From Streptomyces nigra (GTDB taxonomy: Bacteria > Actinomycetota > Actinomycetes > Streptomycetales > Streptomycetaceae), in the NCBI RefSeq assembly GCF_003074055.1, contig NZ_CP029043.1, positions 7,246,501-7,310,500 of the forward strand: a stretch of 64,000 nt of DNA. The letters are read 5' to 3'. The notes under the pieces are model-generated. The model saw only the letters and a list, made by a program, of their open reading frames with translations, ran no database searches and was not told the DNA's origin. Shown here piece by piece: positions 43,759 through 51,866 of the stretch. The position numbers and the translations under genes were made by a program. Position 1 is the first letter of the stretch. Every line of letters begins with the position of its first letter.

Positions 43759-44943
43759 CTACAGCCACCGACCTTCCAGCGCCGTGGCCGTCAGGCCCGG
43801 TGCCGCCGCGTACAGCACGGCGCGGCTGCCCGCCGGCTGCCCGGCGTCGTACGCCCGCCGCATGATGTCGAACACGGCGGCTCCGCCGCGGTTGCCGCTG
43901 GTGTAGCTGTCCCGGCTGAACTCCAGCAGTCCAGCCGGCCACGCCTCGGGCATCGTCTGCTCCATGTACTCCAGCACCCGCGTCCCGCCGGGGTGCGCGA
44001 GCAGTACGTCGGGGTGCCAGGCCTCGGGGTCCTCCCCGTACCGCTCCTGGAGCCAGGCCCACATCGCGGTGACGGTCTCCTGCACGGCACGCGGGCCGCG
44101 CCGGTCCATCACGAAATGCGTCCCGTCCGCACGGGTCTCCAGGCGGTGCAGGTCCTGGGTGCCGGGCAGGGTGTGGTTCCAGGCGGAGTCCAGCCGCAGG
44201 ACCGACTCGGGCCGCGGGCGGCCGGTGACGACGGCGGCGACCGCCGTGTCGGCGAACAGCAGCCGGACGATCAGGGACTCCAGGGTGTCGTCCGCGGGCT
44301 GGTAGGTCGTGCTCAGCGCCTCAGAGATCACCACGAGGACCACCCGGTCGGGGTCCGCGGCCACCAGGTCGGCGGCCAGCGCCAGCGAGCGGGTCCCGGC
44401 GATGCAGGCCCACTGGGTGGCGGGAAGCAGCAGGACGTCGTCCCGCAGGGGGAGCCGGTTGGCGAGGGAGACGTCCAGACCGGGCAGGGCGGGCGTGGTG
44501 GAGTTGCTGGTGATCACGCAGTCGATGTCCGAGGCGTCCAGACCGGCGATCTGGAGGGCGCCGCGCGCCGCGCGCTCGCCGTACTCCTGGACGGCGGCCC
44601 AGGCGGGCGCGGTGCGCTCGGCGACGGTCTGCGGTGCGGGTATCGACTCCAGGGCGGCGATCACCCGGTCCGCGTCAGGCCCCGTGAGGCCTTCGCCGGC
44701 CAGCGCCGCGCGCGTCGCGTCGGCACCGGCGGCCGGCAGCCCGTCGCCCCGGCCGGGGGCGACGGCGGCCTGGAGCGGCAGCATCCAGCCGCGGGCCTCG
44801 ATCCCCGTACTGGCAGCGATGCTCTCGACACGCGGCGCCCAGGCCGCGTCCGGGTGCCGGCCGAGGACGTCCGCCACGATCTCGCTGGTCTTCACGGTGT
44901 GCTCGCCGTGGATCACGGCAGGGGGGCTCAGGAACGCGGGCAT
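43759..44943 (-). CDS. Type III polyketide synthase (chalcone-synthase-like)
   Basis: This 394-residue thiolase-fold enzyme condenses malonyl-CoA onto an acyl starter. The catalytic triad is visible: Cys180 in ATQWACIAGTRS, His317 in LLAHPGGTRV and Asn351 in SGNRGGAAV; the spacing (137 and 34 residues) is nearly that of plant chalcone synthase (Cys164, His303, Asn336). KAS III enzymes lack HPGG and SGNR in this form. ATG 44943 sits 8 bases after GAGG; GTG 44952 is less likely. No methyltransferase, oxygenase or CoA ligase is adjacent, so product and starter (possibly an alkylpyrone or alkylresorcinol) are unknown. Confidence 0.85.
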   Translation of the reverse strand: MPAFLSPPAVIHGEHTVKTSEIVADVLGRHPDAAWAPRVESIAASTGIEARGWMLPLQAAVAPGRGDGLPAAGADATRAALAGEGLTGPDADRVIAALESIPAPQTVAERTAPAWAAVQEYGERAARGALQIAGLDASDIDCVITSNSTTPALPGLDVSLANRLPLRDDVLLLPATQWACIAGTRSLALAADLVAADPDRVVLVVISEALSTTYQPADDTLESLIVRLLFADTAVAAVVTGRPRPESVLRLDSAWNHTLPGTQDLHRLETRADGTHFVMDRRGPRAVQETVTAMWAWLQERYGEDPEAWHPDVLLAHPGGTRVLEYMEQTMPEAWPAGLLEFSRDSYTSGNRGGAAVFDIMRRAYDAGQPAGSRAVLYAAAPGLTATALEGRWL

Positions 44944-45203
44944 GGGTGGCACCTCTCTGCGGAAAGCGGGGGGCGTACGTCGTCACGGGAAGCGCGGGGC
45001 GTACGGCACGAGCGCTGTGGTGTGCGTCACTTAGGTGGGGCGTATCCAAATCGACGCCGACAAGGCCCAGTTCGGGCGTGTGCGTCCGAGTCGAGCTTGG
45101 GCCTATTCGGGCATTTCCGCTGTGATGCGGGCAACTTGGATCGCATCCATGTCTGTGACGCCGCGCACAGGAGGCGGTGAACTGACCGGGCATCAGAACG
45201 CGG
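44944..45203. other. Intergenic region upstream of the type III PKS
   Basis: Three copies of GGGGCGTA (near 44968, 45000 and 45038) precede the gene, two of them in GGGGCGTACG, possibly regulator half-sites. An inverted repeat AGGCCCA and TGGGCCT lies at about 45063-45103. An 82-codon reading frame on the plus strand (45035-45283) overlaps a terminator and lacks coding bias; it is not called. Confidence 0.4.
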
Positions 45204-45237
45204 ACGTGCCCCGAACCCTCCTGGGCTCGGGGCACGT
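45204..45237 (-). terminator. Terminator after the DHFR-like gene
   Basis: Eleven-base perfect arms (ACGTGCCCCGA and complement) around a 12-base loop, 22 bp beyond the stop codon at 45259. Confidence 0.7.
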
Positions 45238-45258
45238 GGGCCGGTACGGGCGGCGGAC

Positions 45259-45834
45259 TCAGGGATGCAGGGTCGGCCGGTAGGTGAGTTCCTGGATGTG
45301 GCCGTCGAGCGTCCGGTGGTCGATCAGTTCGAGGTCGAAGTCGGCCGCGCCCTGGAAGATCGGGTCCAGTCCGCTCTTGCCGGTGATCACGGGGAACAGT
45401 GTCACCTGGATGCGGTCCACGAGGCCGGCCGCCATCAGTGCCCGGTTCATCGACAGGCTGCCGTGCGAGCGCAGCGGTACGTCCGACTCCTCCTTGAGGC
45501 GGGCGACCACGTCCACGGCGTCACCCCCGACGACCCGGGCGTCCGGCCAGTCGAGGGGCTCCTCGAGCGTGTTCGACACGACCGTGGCCGGCGTGTTCCG
45601 CATCCGGGTCACCCACGGGTCGTGCACCGCCTCGTCCGTGTCCGAGGCGATCAGCTGGGCGAAGACGCGGTACGTGTGGGCGCCGAAGACCATCCGCTGC
45701 TCCTCGCCGTAGAGCGAGAGGCGGTGGTCGAGGAGCTCGGGGCCCTGCTTGCCCCAGTAGCCCGTCCAGTCGCCGCCGGCGGCGCCGAAGCCGTCGAGAC
45801 TGGAGAAGACGTCGAACGTGTAGATGGCGGTCAT
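45259..45834 (-). CDS. Dihydrofolate-reductase-family (RibD C-terminal-like) protein
   Basis: The 191-residue protein has the fold of the DHFR/RibD-C group: an N-terminal strand YTFDVFSSLDGFG, the MVFGAHTYRVF cofactor loop, and PLRSHGSLSMNRALMAAGLVD near the C-terminal half. Many such genes in actinomycetes are stand-alone NADPH-dependent reductases of unknown substrate, not folate enzymes. The ATG at 45834 begins the conserved sequence. It has its own terminator and no close operon partner. Confidence 0.82.
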   Translation of the reverse strand: MTAIYTFDVFSSLDGFGAAGGDWTGYWGKQGPELLDHRLSLYGEEQRMVFGAHTYRVFAQLIASDTDEAVHDPWVTRMRNTPATVVSNTLEEPLDWPDARVVGGDAVDVVARLKEESDVPLRSHGSLSMNRALMAAGLVDRIQVTLFPVITGKSGLDPIFQGAADFDLELIDHRTLDGHIQELTYRPTLHP

Positions 45835-46015
45835 GGCGGGACTCCCGGGGGATGCGAGGGCGGTACTGCTCCTATAGACCGGCGCCCGCCGCCATACTCA
45901 TCGCCCCCCTTGTCGCAACGTCACCGTCTGCCCCGGCTTCCCCTGTATAAACAAGGCAACCTCGGTGTATGGATTGAGGATCGCAGGGCAATCGAGGGTC
46001 AGGAGGTTGATAACT

Positions 46016-46186
46016 ATGGTTCCCCTGCTTCTTGTCCTGCTTCTGGCCCTCATCCTGTTCGGTGCGGGCTTCGCCCTCAAGGCCCTGTGGTGGATCGCGG
46101 TCGTGGTTCTGGTCGTGTGGCTGCTCGGCTTCGTGATGCGCTCCACCACGGCAGGTGGTGGTCGCGGCCGCTGGTACCGATGGTGA
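46016..46186 (+). CDS. 56-residue hydrophobic membrane peptide (Lmo0937/DUF5670-like)
   Basis: ATG 46016 follows a perfect AGGAGG by 9 bases. The product has two hydrophobic segments (residues 1-21 and 25-45, WWIAVVVLVVWLLGFVM) and a short Arg/Gly/Trp tail. Such small proteins are widespread in Gram-positive bacteria and often belong to general stress regulons; function unknown. A TATAAA at 45946-45951 may be the -10 element. A very strong terminator follows, consistent with a monocistronic gene. Confidence 0.8.
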   Translation: MVPLLLVLLLALILFGAGFALKALWWIAVVVLVVWLLGFVMRSTTAGGGRGRWYRW

Positions 46187-46200
46187 CCTGACACCGTCAC

Positions 46201-46244
46201 CGCACAGCGAAGGGCCCGGCTTCGGCCGGGCCCTTCGCTGTGCG
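46201..46244. terminator. Strong bidirectional terminator
   Basis: Twenty-base perfect arms close on a TTCG tetraloop at 46221-46224, 14 bp after the small gene's stop and 22 bp before the GH3 stop, so it serves both converging genes. Confidence 0.92.
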
Positions 46245-46266
46245 CTCACATCCGAGACGGTGCCCC

Positions 46267-48648
46267 TCAGTCCTTGTCCACGGGCTCCTGGGTGAGGACC
46301 GCGTGGAAGCGCCGGGTGTGGTCCACCCGCCTCACCGGCCCGGTCAGGGTGACCGTCGCCGTCAGACACGCGTCGGTGCTGGACGCGGCCAGCCGGAGCT
46401 CCAGCTCGCCGGGCTCCACGACCCGGTGCCCGTCGCGGCCGGTGAACGAGGCGACGTCCGCCGGGACCGTGACCCGCACCCGGCGTGCCTCGCCCGGCTC
46501 CAGCGGGACGCGGGTGTAGCCGACGAGCCGCTGCACGGGCTGTACGACGGACGCCACCGGGTCGTGCAGATAGAGCTGGACGACCTCCGTCCCCGCCCGG
46601 TCACCGGTGTTGCGGACGGTCAGGGAGAGCGCGAACTCGCCGTCCGTGGCCGCCTGTTCGGTGCCGACCGTCAGGTCGCTCCACGCGAACGTGGTGTACG
46701 ACAGCCCGTGCCCGAAGCCGAACGCCGGGGTCGGGTCGATGTTGGAGACCTCGCTGGCCTGGGCGAGCCGGGCACCGAGATAGGTGGACGGCTGCGAACC
46801 CGCGCCACGCGGCACACTGACCGGCAGCCGCCCGGACGGGTTGGTGCGGCCGCTCAGCACACCGGCGATCGCACGGGTGCCCTCCTCGCCCGGGAAGAAC
46901 GACTGGACGATCGCCGCGGACTCGTCGACGGCCCGGCCGAGGGCGTACGGCCGCCCGGCGAGCAGGACGGTGACGACCGGCGTGCCGGAGTCGAGCAGCG
47001 CGTCGAGGAGCTGCTGCTGGGCGCCGGGCAGGGCCAGCGACTCGGCGTCGCAGCCCTCACCGCTCGTACCGCGTCCGAACAGGCCCGCGCGGTCGCCCAG
47101 GACGGCGACGACGACCTCCGCGTCACGCGCCGCGTCGACCGCCGCGGCGATGCCGGAGAGGTCCCCGTCGTCGACGCCGGTGCCCCGGACGGCGGTGATC
47201 TCCGCGTCGGGGAACTCGGCGGTCAACGTGTCCTGCAACGTGGGCAGTTCGAGCCCCACGGGGAACTCGGGGTGCTGCACACCGACGTGCAGGGGGAACG
47301 AGTAGCAGCCCAGCACCGCGGTGGGCTCGGCCGCGTTGGGGCCGACGAGGGCGATCCGGCGGGGCCGGGTCAGCGGCAGCGTGCCGTCGTTGCCGAGCAG
47401 GACGACGGCCTGATCGGCGATCCGCCGGGCCAGTTCCCGGTTCGCCGCGCGGTCCAGGTCGATCCGGCCGCGCAGCGCCTCGGCGTCGTCCAGGTCGGCG
47501 CCGTCGAGCGCGGGCGGCACGGGGCTCCAGTCCGCGTCGAGCAGCCCGAGGTGCGCCTTCTGGGTGAGGACGCGGCGCAGGGCGCGGTCGACGATCTCCT
47601 CCGGGACGCGGCCCTCGGTGACGGCCTCGACGAGGGGCGCCCCGAACGTCTTGACGGTGGGCAGCTCGACGTCGACGCCGGCCTTCAGGGCGGCGCCGGC
47701 GGCGTCGCCGAAGTCACCGGCGACCCCGTGCAGCGTCTTGAGGAAGGCGATGCCGAAGTAGTCCGCGACGACGGTGCCGTCGAAGTCCCAGGTGTCGCGC
47801 AGCAGTCCGGTCAGCAGGGCCTCGTCCGCGGCGGAGGGGATGCCGTCGGTGTCGGTGTAGGCGTGCATCACCGAGCGGGCCCCGCCCTCGCGGATCGCCA
47901 TCTCGAACGGCGGCAGCAGCACGTCGGCGCGTTCGCGGGGGCCCACGGAGGTGGGGGCGAGGTTGCGTCCGGCGCGGGAGGCCGAGTAGCCGACGAAGTG
48001 CTTGAGGGTCGCGACGATCCCGGCGGACTCCAGGCCGGCCACATAGGCGGTGCCGATGGATCCGACGAGGTACGGGTCCTCGCCGATGGTCTCCTCGACC
48101 CGGCCCCAGCGGGCGTCGCGCACCACGTCGAGGACCGGGGCGAGGCCCTGGTGCACGCCGACGGACCGCATGTCACGGCCGATCGCCTCGGCCATCGCGC
48201 GGACCAGCGAGGGGTCGAAGGTGGCACCCCAGGACAGCGGGACGGGGTAGGCGGTGGCGCCCCAGGCGGCGAAGCCGGCCAGGCACTCGTCGTGGGCGAG
48301 GGCGGGGATGCCGAAGCGGTTCGCCGAGGCGATCCGGGCCTGGGTGCGCATCAGGGACAGCGCGCCGATGGCGGGGTCGACGGGCACGGTGCCGAAGGGC
48401 CGCGTGAGCTGGCCCAGACCGGTGGGGAGCAGCGCGTCGAGGTCGACGGCCTCCTCCATGTCGTGCTGGTGCGGGGCGACCTCGCCGCCCTGGTCGGAGG
48501 CGCCGACCCAGACGCCGTACAGCTGGGCGATCTTCTCCTGGAGGGTCATGGCGCCGATCAGCGCGTCGACCCGGGCGGCGACGGGGTGGGAGGGGTCGTT
48601 CCAGAGGGGGGTCTCGGGGGTGGTCTCTACGGCCACGTCGGTGTTCAC
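46267..48648 (-). CDS. bxlA: GH3 beta-xylosidase/beta-glucosidase (BxlA-like)
   Basis: The 793-residue cytosolic enzyme (no signal peptide) hydrolyses beta-linked disaccharides imported by the upstream ABC system. The N-terminal GH3 barrel carries LKHFVGYSASRAGRN and nucleophile Asp296 in VVADYFGI; a C-terminal alpha/beta sandwich (about 375-600) and a fibronectin-III-like domain (about 650-760) follow. GTG 48648 overlaps the permease stop (GTGA), giving translational coupling. The order binding protein, two permeases, GH3 with a divergent LacI regulator is that of the xylobiose bxlEFGA locus; the exact sugar is inferred from that context and from CGAA/TTCG operators. Glucose rather than xylose specificity cannot be excluded. 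Confidence 0.85.
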   Translation of the reverse strand: MNTDVAVETTPETPLWNDPSHPVAARVDALIGAMTLQEKIAQLYGVWVGASDQGGEVAPHQHDMEEAVDLDALLPTGLGQLTRPFGTVPVDPAIGALSLMRTQARIASANRFGIPALAHDECLAGFAAWGATAYPVPLSWGATFDPSLVRAMAEAIGRDMRSVGVHQGLAPVLDVVRDARWGRVEETIGEDPYLVGSIGTAYVAGLESAGIVATLKHFVGYSASRAGRNLAPTSVGPRERADVLLPPFEMAIREGGARSVMHAYTDTDGIPSAADEALLTGLLRDTWDFDGTVVADYFGIAFLKTLHGVAGDFGDAAGAALKAGVDVELPTVKTFGAPLVEAVTEGRVPEEIVDRALRRVLTQKAHLGLLDADWSPVPPALDGADLDDAEALRGRIDLDRAANRELARRIADQAVVLLGNDGTLPLTRPRRIALVGPNAAEPTAVLGCYSFPLHVGVQHPEFPVGLELPTLQDTLTAEFPDAEITAVRGTGVDDGDLSGIAAAVDAARDAEVVVAVLGDRAGLFGRGTSGEGCDAESLALPGAQQQLLDALLDSGTPVVTVLLAGRPYALGRAVDESAAIVQSFFPGEEGTRAIAGVLSGRTNPSGRLPVSVPRGAGSQPSTYLGARLAQASEVSNIDPTPAFGFGHGLSYTTFAWSDLTVGTEQAATDGEFALSLTVRNTGDRAGTEVVQLYLHDPVASVVQPVQRLVGYTRVPLEPGEARRVRVTVPADVASFTGRDGHRVVEPGELELRLAASSTDACLTATVTLTGPVRRVDHTRRFHAVLTQEPVDKD

Positions 48649-49463
48649 TTTCCTCCGACACCCATCAGGCCCCGGACGAGGGCGCGACGGGCGAACAGGT
48701 AGACGAGCAGGATGGGCACCATGGACAGGACCACGGCTCCCAGCAGACCGGGGATGTCGATGCCGTGTTCGGTCTGGAAGTTGTACAGACCCAGCGTGAC
48801 GACCTTGGTGGAGTCGGACTGGGTGAGGACCAGCGGGAACAGGAAGCCGTTCCACGCCTGGAGTGCCGAGAAGACGACGATCGTGGACAGCCCGCCCCGG
48901 GACAGCGGCATCACGAGCTGGAAGAACATGCGCAGCGGGCTCGCGCCGTCCATGGCCATGGCCTCGTAGAGCTCCGGGGATATGTCCCGCATGCTGCCGC
49001 TGAGGATGAGCGCCGACATCGGCAGACAGAACGCCGCCGTGGGCAGGATGACGCCCAGCAGGTTGTCGTACAGCCCGGCCTCGCTGATGAGGTAGAACAT
49101 CGGCACGATGACGGCCTGGGCCGGGATCGCGAGGCCGAGCAGGAACAGCCGGAAGATCGCCGAGGTGGTCCGGCCGCGGCTGCGGACGATCGCGTAGGCG
49201 AGCGGCGGGACCAGCAGCAGCACGATGCCGATCACGCAGCCGGTGACGACGAGCGTGTTGACGAAGTACTGGCCGAAGCCCGAGTCGAAGGCGCCGGCGT
49301 AGTTGTCCAGGGTGAAGCTGTCGGGCAGGGAGACCGGGCCGTTCTCGGCGTAGTCCTGCCGGGTGCGCAGCGTCGCGGCGAGCATCACGTACAGCGGCAG
49401 ACCGACGACGAACAGCCAGACGAGCGAGCCGGCGCCGGCCAGGTAGTTGGGGCGGCGCCTCAT
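48645..49463 (-). CDS. bxlG: Sugar ABC transporter permease (MalG/BxlG-like)
   Basis: The 272-residue inner-membrane protein has six helices and the EAA motif in YEAMAMDGASPLRMFFQLVMP, which contacts the ATPase. It overlaps its neighbours on both sides (ATGA with the upstream permease, GTGA with the GH3 gene), so the operon is tightly coupled. No ATPase is encoded here; as with most Streptomyces sugar importers a shared MsiK is expected to supply it. Confidence 0.88.
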   Translation of the reverse strand: MRRRPNYLAGAGSLVWLFVVGLPLYVMLAATLRTRQDYAENGPVSLPDSFTLDNYAGAFDSGFGQYFVNTLVVTGCVIGIVLLLVPPLAYAIVRSRGRTTSAIFRLFLLGLAIPAQAVIVPMFYLISEAGLYDNLLGVILPTAAFCLPMSALILSGSMRDISPELYEAMAMDGASPLRMFFQLVMPLSRGGLSTIVVFSALQAWNGFLFPLVLTQSDSTKVVTLGLYNFQTEHGIDIPGLLGAVVLSMVPILLVYLFARRALVRGLMGVGGK

Positions 49464-50416
49464 GACACACCCTCCATGGTGCTGCGCATCTTGTCGTAGC
49501 CGGACACCCGGACGACGACCAGCGAGATGATCGTGGCCGCGACCACCAGGGCCAGGGCGATCGCCGAGCCGGTGCCGAAGTCGAAGCCCTGGAACGCCTT
49601 GTCGTACATGTAGTAGGCGCTGATGGTGGTGTCGGTGCCGGGGCCGCCCTGGGTGAGGATCAGGACCGTCTCGAAGGTGGTCAGACCGCCGACGATCATC
49701 AGGATCATCGAGGTGATCATCGAGTTGCGCAGCTGCGGCAGCGTGATGTGGAAGAACTGGCGGTAGCGGCCGGCCCCGTCGATCTCCGCGGCCTGGTAGA
49801 GGACTTCGGGGACGGCACGGGCGGCGCCCTGGTAGATCAGCGTGTGGAACGGCGTGAACTGCCAGGTGCTGACGAACGCCAGGACGCCGATGGCGGTGGC
49901 CTGTTCGCCGAACAGGTTGCCGTCGCCGAACAGCCAGGTGGCCTCCGCGGGGATGCCGAAGTTCGGGTCGAGCAGCGCCCGCCAGAGCACGGAGACGGCC
50001 GTGGCGGACAGCAGCAGCGGGATGAAGTAGATGACCGACAGCACGGCGCGGTTGCGCTGGTTGCCGGCCGCCCAGACCCCGAGGACGATGCTGAGCGGTG
50101 TCTGGATGACGACGCCGAGCACGGTCAGGAGCAGGGTCAGCCAGATGCTGTTCAGCATCACCGGGTCGTCCATCAGGCGCGACCAGTTGTCCATGCCCAC
50201 GAACTGGGGGGAGCTGATGCCGTCCCAGGTCATGAAGGACAGCACCGCCACCATGACCAGCGGGGCGATCGCGAAGAGGGCGAAGAACAGTGCGGCGGGC
50301 AGCGCCCAGGCGAAGCTCGGGCGGCCCACCTTCGTGGCGTTCGAGGCGGGCGGCCGCCGCCGGGCCCCCTTGCGGGGGCCGGCGGCGGGCCGGGCGCTCG
50401 TGATCTGTGTGGTCAT
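49460..50416 (-). CDS. bxlF: Sugar ABC transporter permease (MalF/BxlF-like)
   Basis: The 318-residue inner-membrane protein starts with an Arg/Pro-rich cytosolic tail (about 1-30) and has six helices, with the EAA loop YQAAEIDGAGRYRQFFHITLP near residues 215-235. It pairs with the following permease to form the channel and lies 10 bp after the binding-protein gene. Confidence 0.88.
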   Translation of the reverse strand: MTTQITSARPAAGPRKGARRRPPASNATKVGRPSFAWALPAALFFALFAIAPLVMVAVLSFMTWDGISSPQFVGMDNWSRLMDDPVMLNSIWLTLLLTVLGVVIQTPLSIVLGVWAAGNQRNRAVLSVIYFIPLLLSATAVSVLWRALLDPNFGIPAEATWLFGDGNLFGEQATAIGVLAFVSTWQFTPFHTLIYQGAARAVPEVLYQAAEIDGAGRYRQFFHITLPQLRNSMITSMILMIVGGLTTFETVLILTQGGPGTDTTISAYYMYDKAFQGFDFGTGSAIALALVVAATIISLVVVRVSGYDKMRSTMEGVS

Positions 50417-50426
50417 GAGCCGTTCG

Positions 50427-51728
50427 TCAGTCGGTCGGGAGAGCCTGCATGGCCTTGATGAAGCCGTCCGTGTCGAGCTGTCCGTTGAAGAACTGCTGGA
50501 TGGCCTTGTGCATGTCCGAGCTGGCCTTCTGCGGGTACGCCTGGTCCCACGACAGCTGGAACGACGGGGCGTCGGCGACCAGGTCGTACTGGAAGCGGGA
50601 GTACTTCGGGTCGGCGGCCTGGTCGAGGAAGTCCTTGGTGTTGGTGGTCGTCGGCAGGTTGCCGATGTCCATCTGCGCCTTGACGAAGTCGTCGGAGTAC
50701 ATGAGCTTCAGGAACTCGGCGACGGCCTCGGGGTGCTTGGTCTTCTTCATGACCGAGTAGTAGTTGTTGGTGTTGCCGGCCACGTTCTTCGGGTCGCCCT
50801 TGCCGCCGGAGACGGTCGGGAAGGCGGTGTAGCCGAGGCTCTTCTCGGCGAAGTCCGGGTGGTCGGTGAGCTGCTGGGAGTAGTACCAGGAGCCCATCAG
50901 CTCGAAGCCGGCCTTGCCGGAGGCGACCAGCTGGACGGAGCCGGCGTTGGTGTACTTGACCGAGTCGTAGTTCTTGCCGAAGGCCCCGGCGTCGACCAGT
51001 TCCCTGATCATGTCCAGCGCCTTCTTGCTGTCCGGGCTCTCCCAGGCGCTCTTGTCGCCGCCGAGGGCCTTCGCGAACAGCTCCGGGCCGGCCACGCGGT
51101 CGTAGAGGTACTGGAACCACATCTGGGTCGGCCAGATGTCGCCGCCGCCGAGCGCGATCGGGGTGACGCCCTTCGCCTTCAGCGCGCTGACGGCCTCGAG
51201 GAGCTCGTCCCAGGTCTTCGGCGGCTTCACGCCCGCCTCGTCGAGCACCTTCTTGTTGTGGAAGAGCAGGACGGGCTGGGTGCCGCGCATCGGGACGCCG
51301 TACGGCTTGCCGTCCACCACCGCGTTGTTGAACACGGAGGGCAGGAACTTGTTCTCCAGGTCCGGGTTCTTCTCGATGAAGTCGTCGAGCGGCATCAGGA
51401 GGCCGGCCTTGACGAACGGCTTGATGCTGCCGCCGCCCCAGTTGAAGAAGACGTCCGGGGCCTGCGGGGTGTTGATGATCGTCTGCAGCTTCTTCTGGTA
51501 GTCCGCACCGGGGAGGGTGTCGAGGACGACCTTGACGTCGGAGGTCTTGTTGAACTTCTCGACGAGCTGCTTCTCCACCTTGTTGGTGGCGTCCCCGTAG
51601 ACCAGGACATGGATCTTGCCGTCGGACCCCGAGCCCCCGTCGCCGTCCCCACAGGCCGAGAGCGTCAGCGCGAGAGTGAGCGTCGCACCGCAGGCGACCA
51701 GTCTGGGCAAGCGCGCACGTGTCTTCAT
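50427..51728 (-). CDS. bxlE: Sugar-binding lipoprotein (BxlE-like)
   Basis: The 433-residue protein captures the sugar outside the cell. It has a lipoprotein signal (LTLALTLSACGDG, lipobox Cys near residue 26) and an extracellular solute-binding family 1 body (KIHVLVYGDATNKVEKQLVEKFN onwards). ATG 51728 lies behind an AAAGG site; the open frame continues to 52412 inside the regulator gene. It heads the operon, next to an operator and a near-consensus promoter. Binding of xylobiose is inferred from the operon type and operator, not from binding residues. Confidence 0.88.
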   Translation of the reverse strand: MKTRARLPRLVACGATLTLALTLSACGDGDGGSGSDGKIHVLVYGDATNKVEKQLVEKFNKTSDVKVVLDTLPGADYQKKLQTIINTPQAPDVFFNWGGGSIKPFVKAGLLMPLDDFIEKNPDLENKFLPSVFNNAVVDGKPYGVPMRGTQPVLLFHNKKVLDEAGVKPPKTWDELLEAVSALKAKGVTPIALGGGDIWPTQMWFQYLYDRVAGPELFAKALGGDKSAWESPDSKKALDMIRELVDAGAFGKNYDSVKYTNAGSVQLVASGKAGFELMGSWYYSQQLTDHPDFAEKSLGYTAFPTVSGGKGDPKNVAGNTNNYYSVMKKTKHPEAVAEFLKLMYSDDFVKAQMDIGNLPTTTNTKDFLDQAADPKYSRFQYDLVADAPSFQLSWDQAYPQKASSDMHKAIQQFFNGQLDTDGFIKAMQALPTD

Positions 51729-51735
51729 CGTTCGC

Positions 51736-51765
51736 CTTTCGAAAGTTTCGGCCTCATCGCCGAAA
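51736..51765. promoter_or_regulatory. BxlR-like operator: overlapping CGAA/TTCG inverted repeats
   Basis: CTTTCGAAAG (51736-51745) overlaps CGAAAGTTTCG (51740-51750), and TTTCGG pairs with CCGAAA across 8 bp (51746-51765). CGAA...TTCG repeats are the reported binding site of the xylobiose repressor BxlR. The cluster lies between the promoter and the start codon of the binding protein. Confidence 0.65.
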
Positions 51766-51779
51766 GTCCATGCGGTGGG

Positions 51780-51808
51780 ACAGTAGGTCAGAGCCCACAT
51801 CCGGTCAA
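51780..51808 (-). promoter_or_regulatory. Promoter of the bxl-like operon
   Basis: On the minus strand TTGACC (51808-51803) and TACTGT (51785-51780) are 17 bp apart. The predicted start near 51773 places the operator directly downstream, as in a roadblock type of repression. Confidence 0.7.
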
Positions 51809-51866
51809 CGGTCATGTCGCTACTCGACCGAACCGTTACCGATCGGCGGTGGCCTATCCTGCGTTC

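Noticed and set aside
43759..44943. The thiolase-fold gene as FabH (KAS III)
   Set aside because: The His and Asn lie in HPGG and SGNR contexts with chalcone-synthase spacing, which favours a type III PKS.
45035..45283. An 82-codon plus-strand frame
   Set aside because: It overlaps the DHFR-gene terminator and 3' end, lacks the G/C third-position bias and has no ribosome site.
46240..48702. An 820-codon open frame opposite the GH3 gene
   Set aside because: Antisense shadow with repeats of Gly/Asp/Val and no motif.
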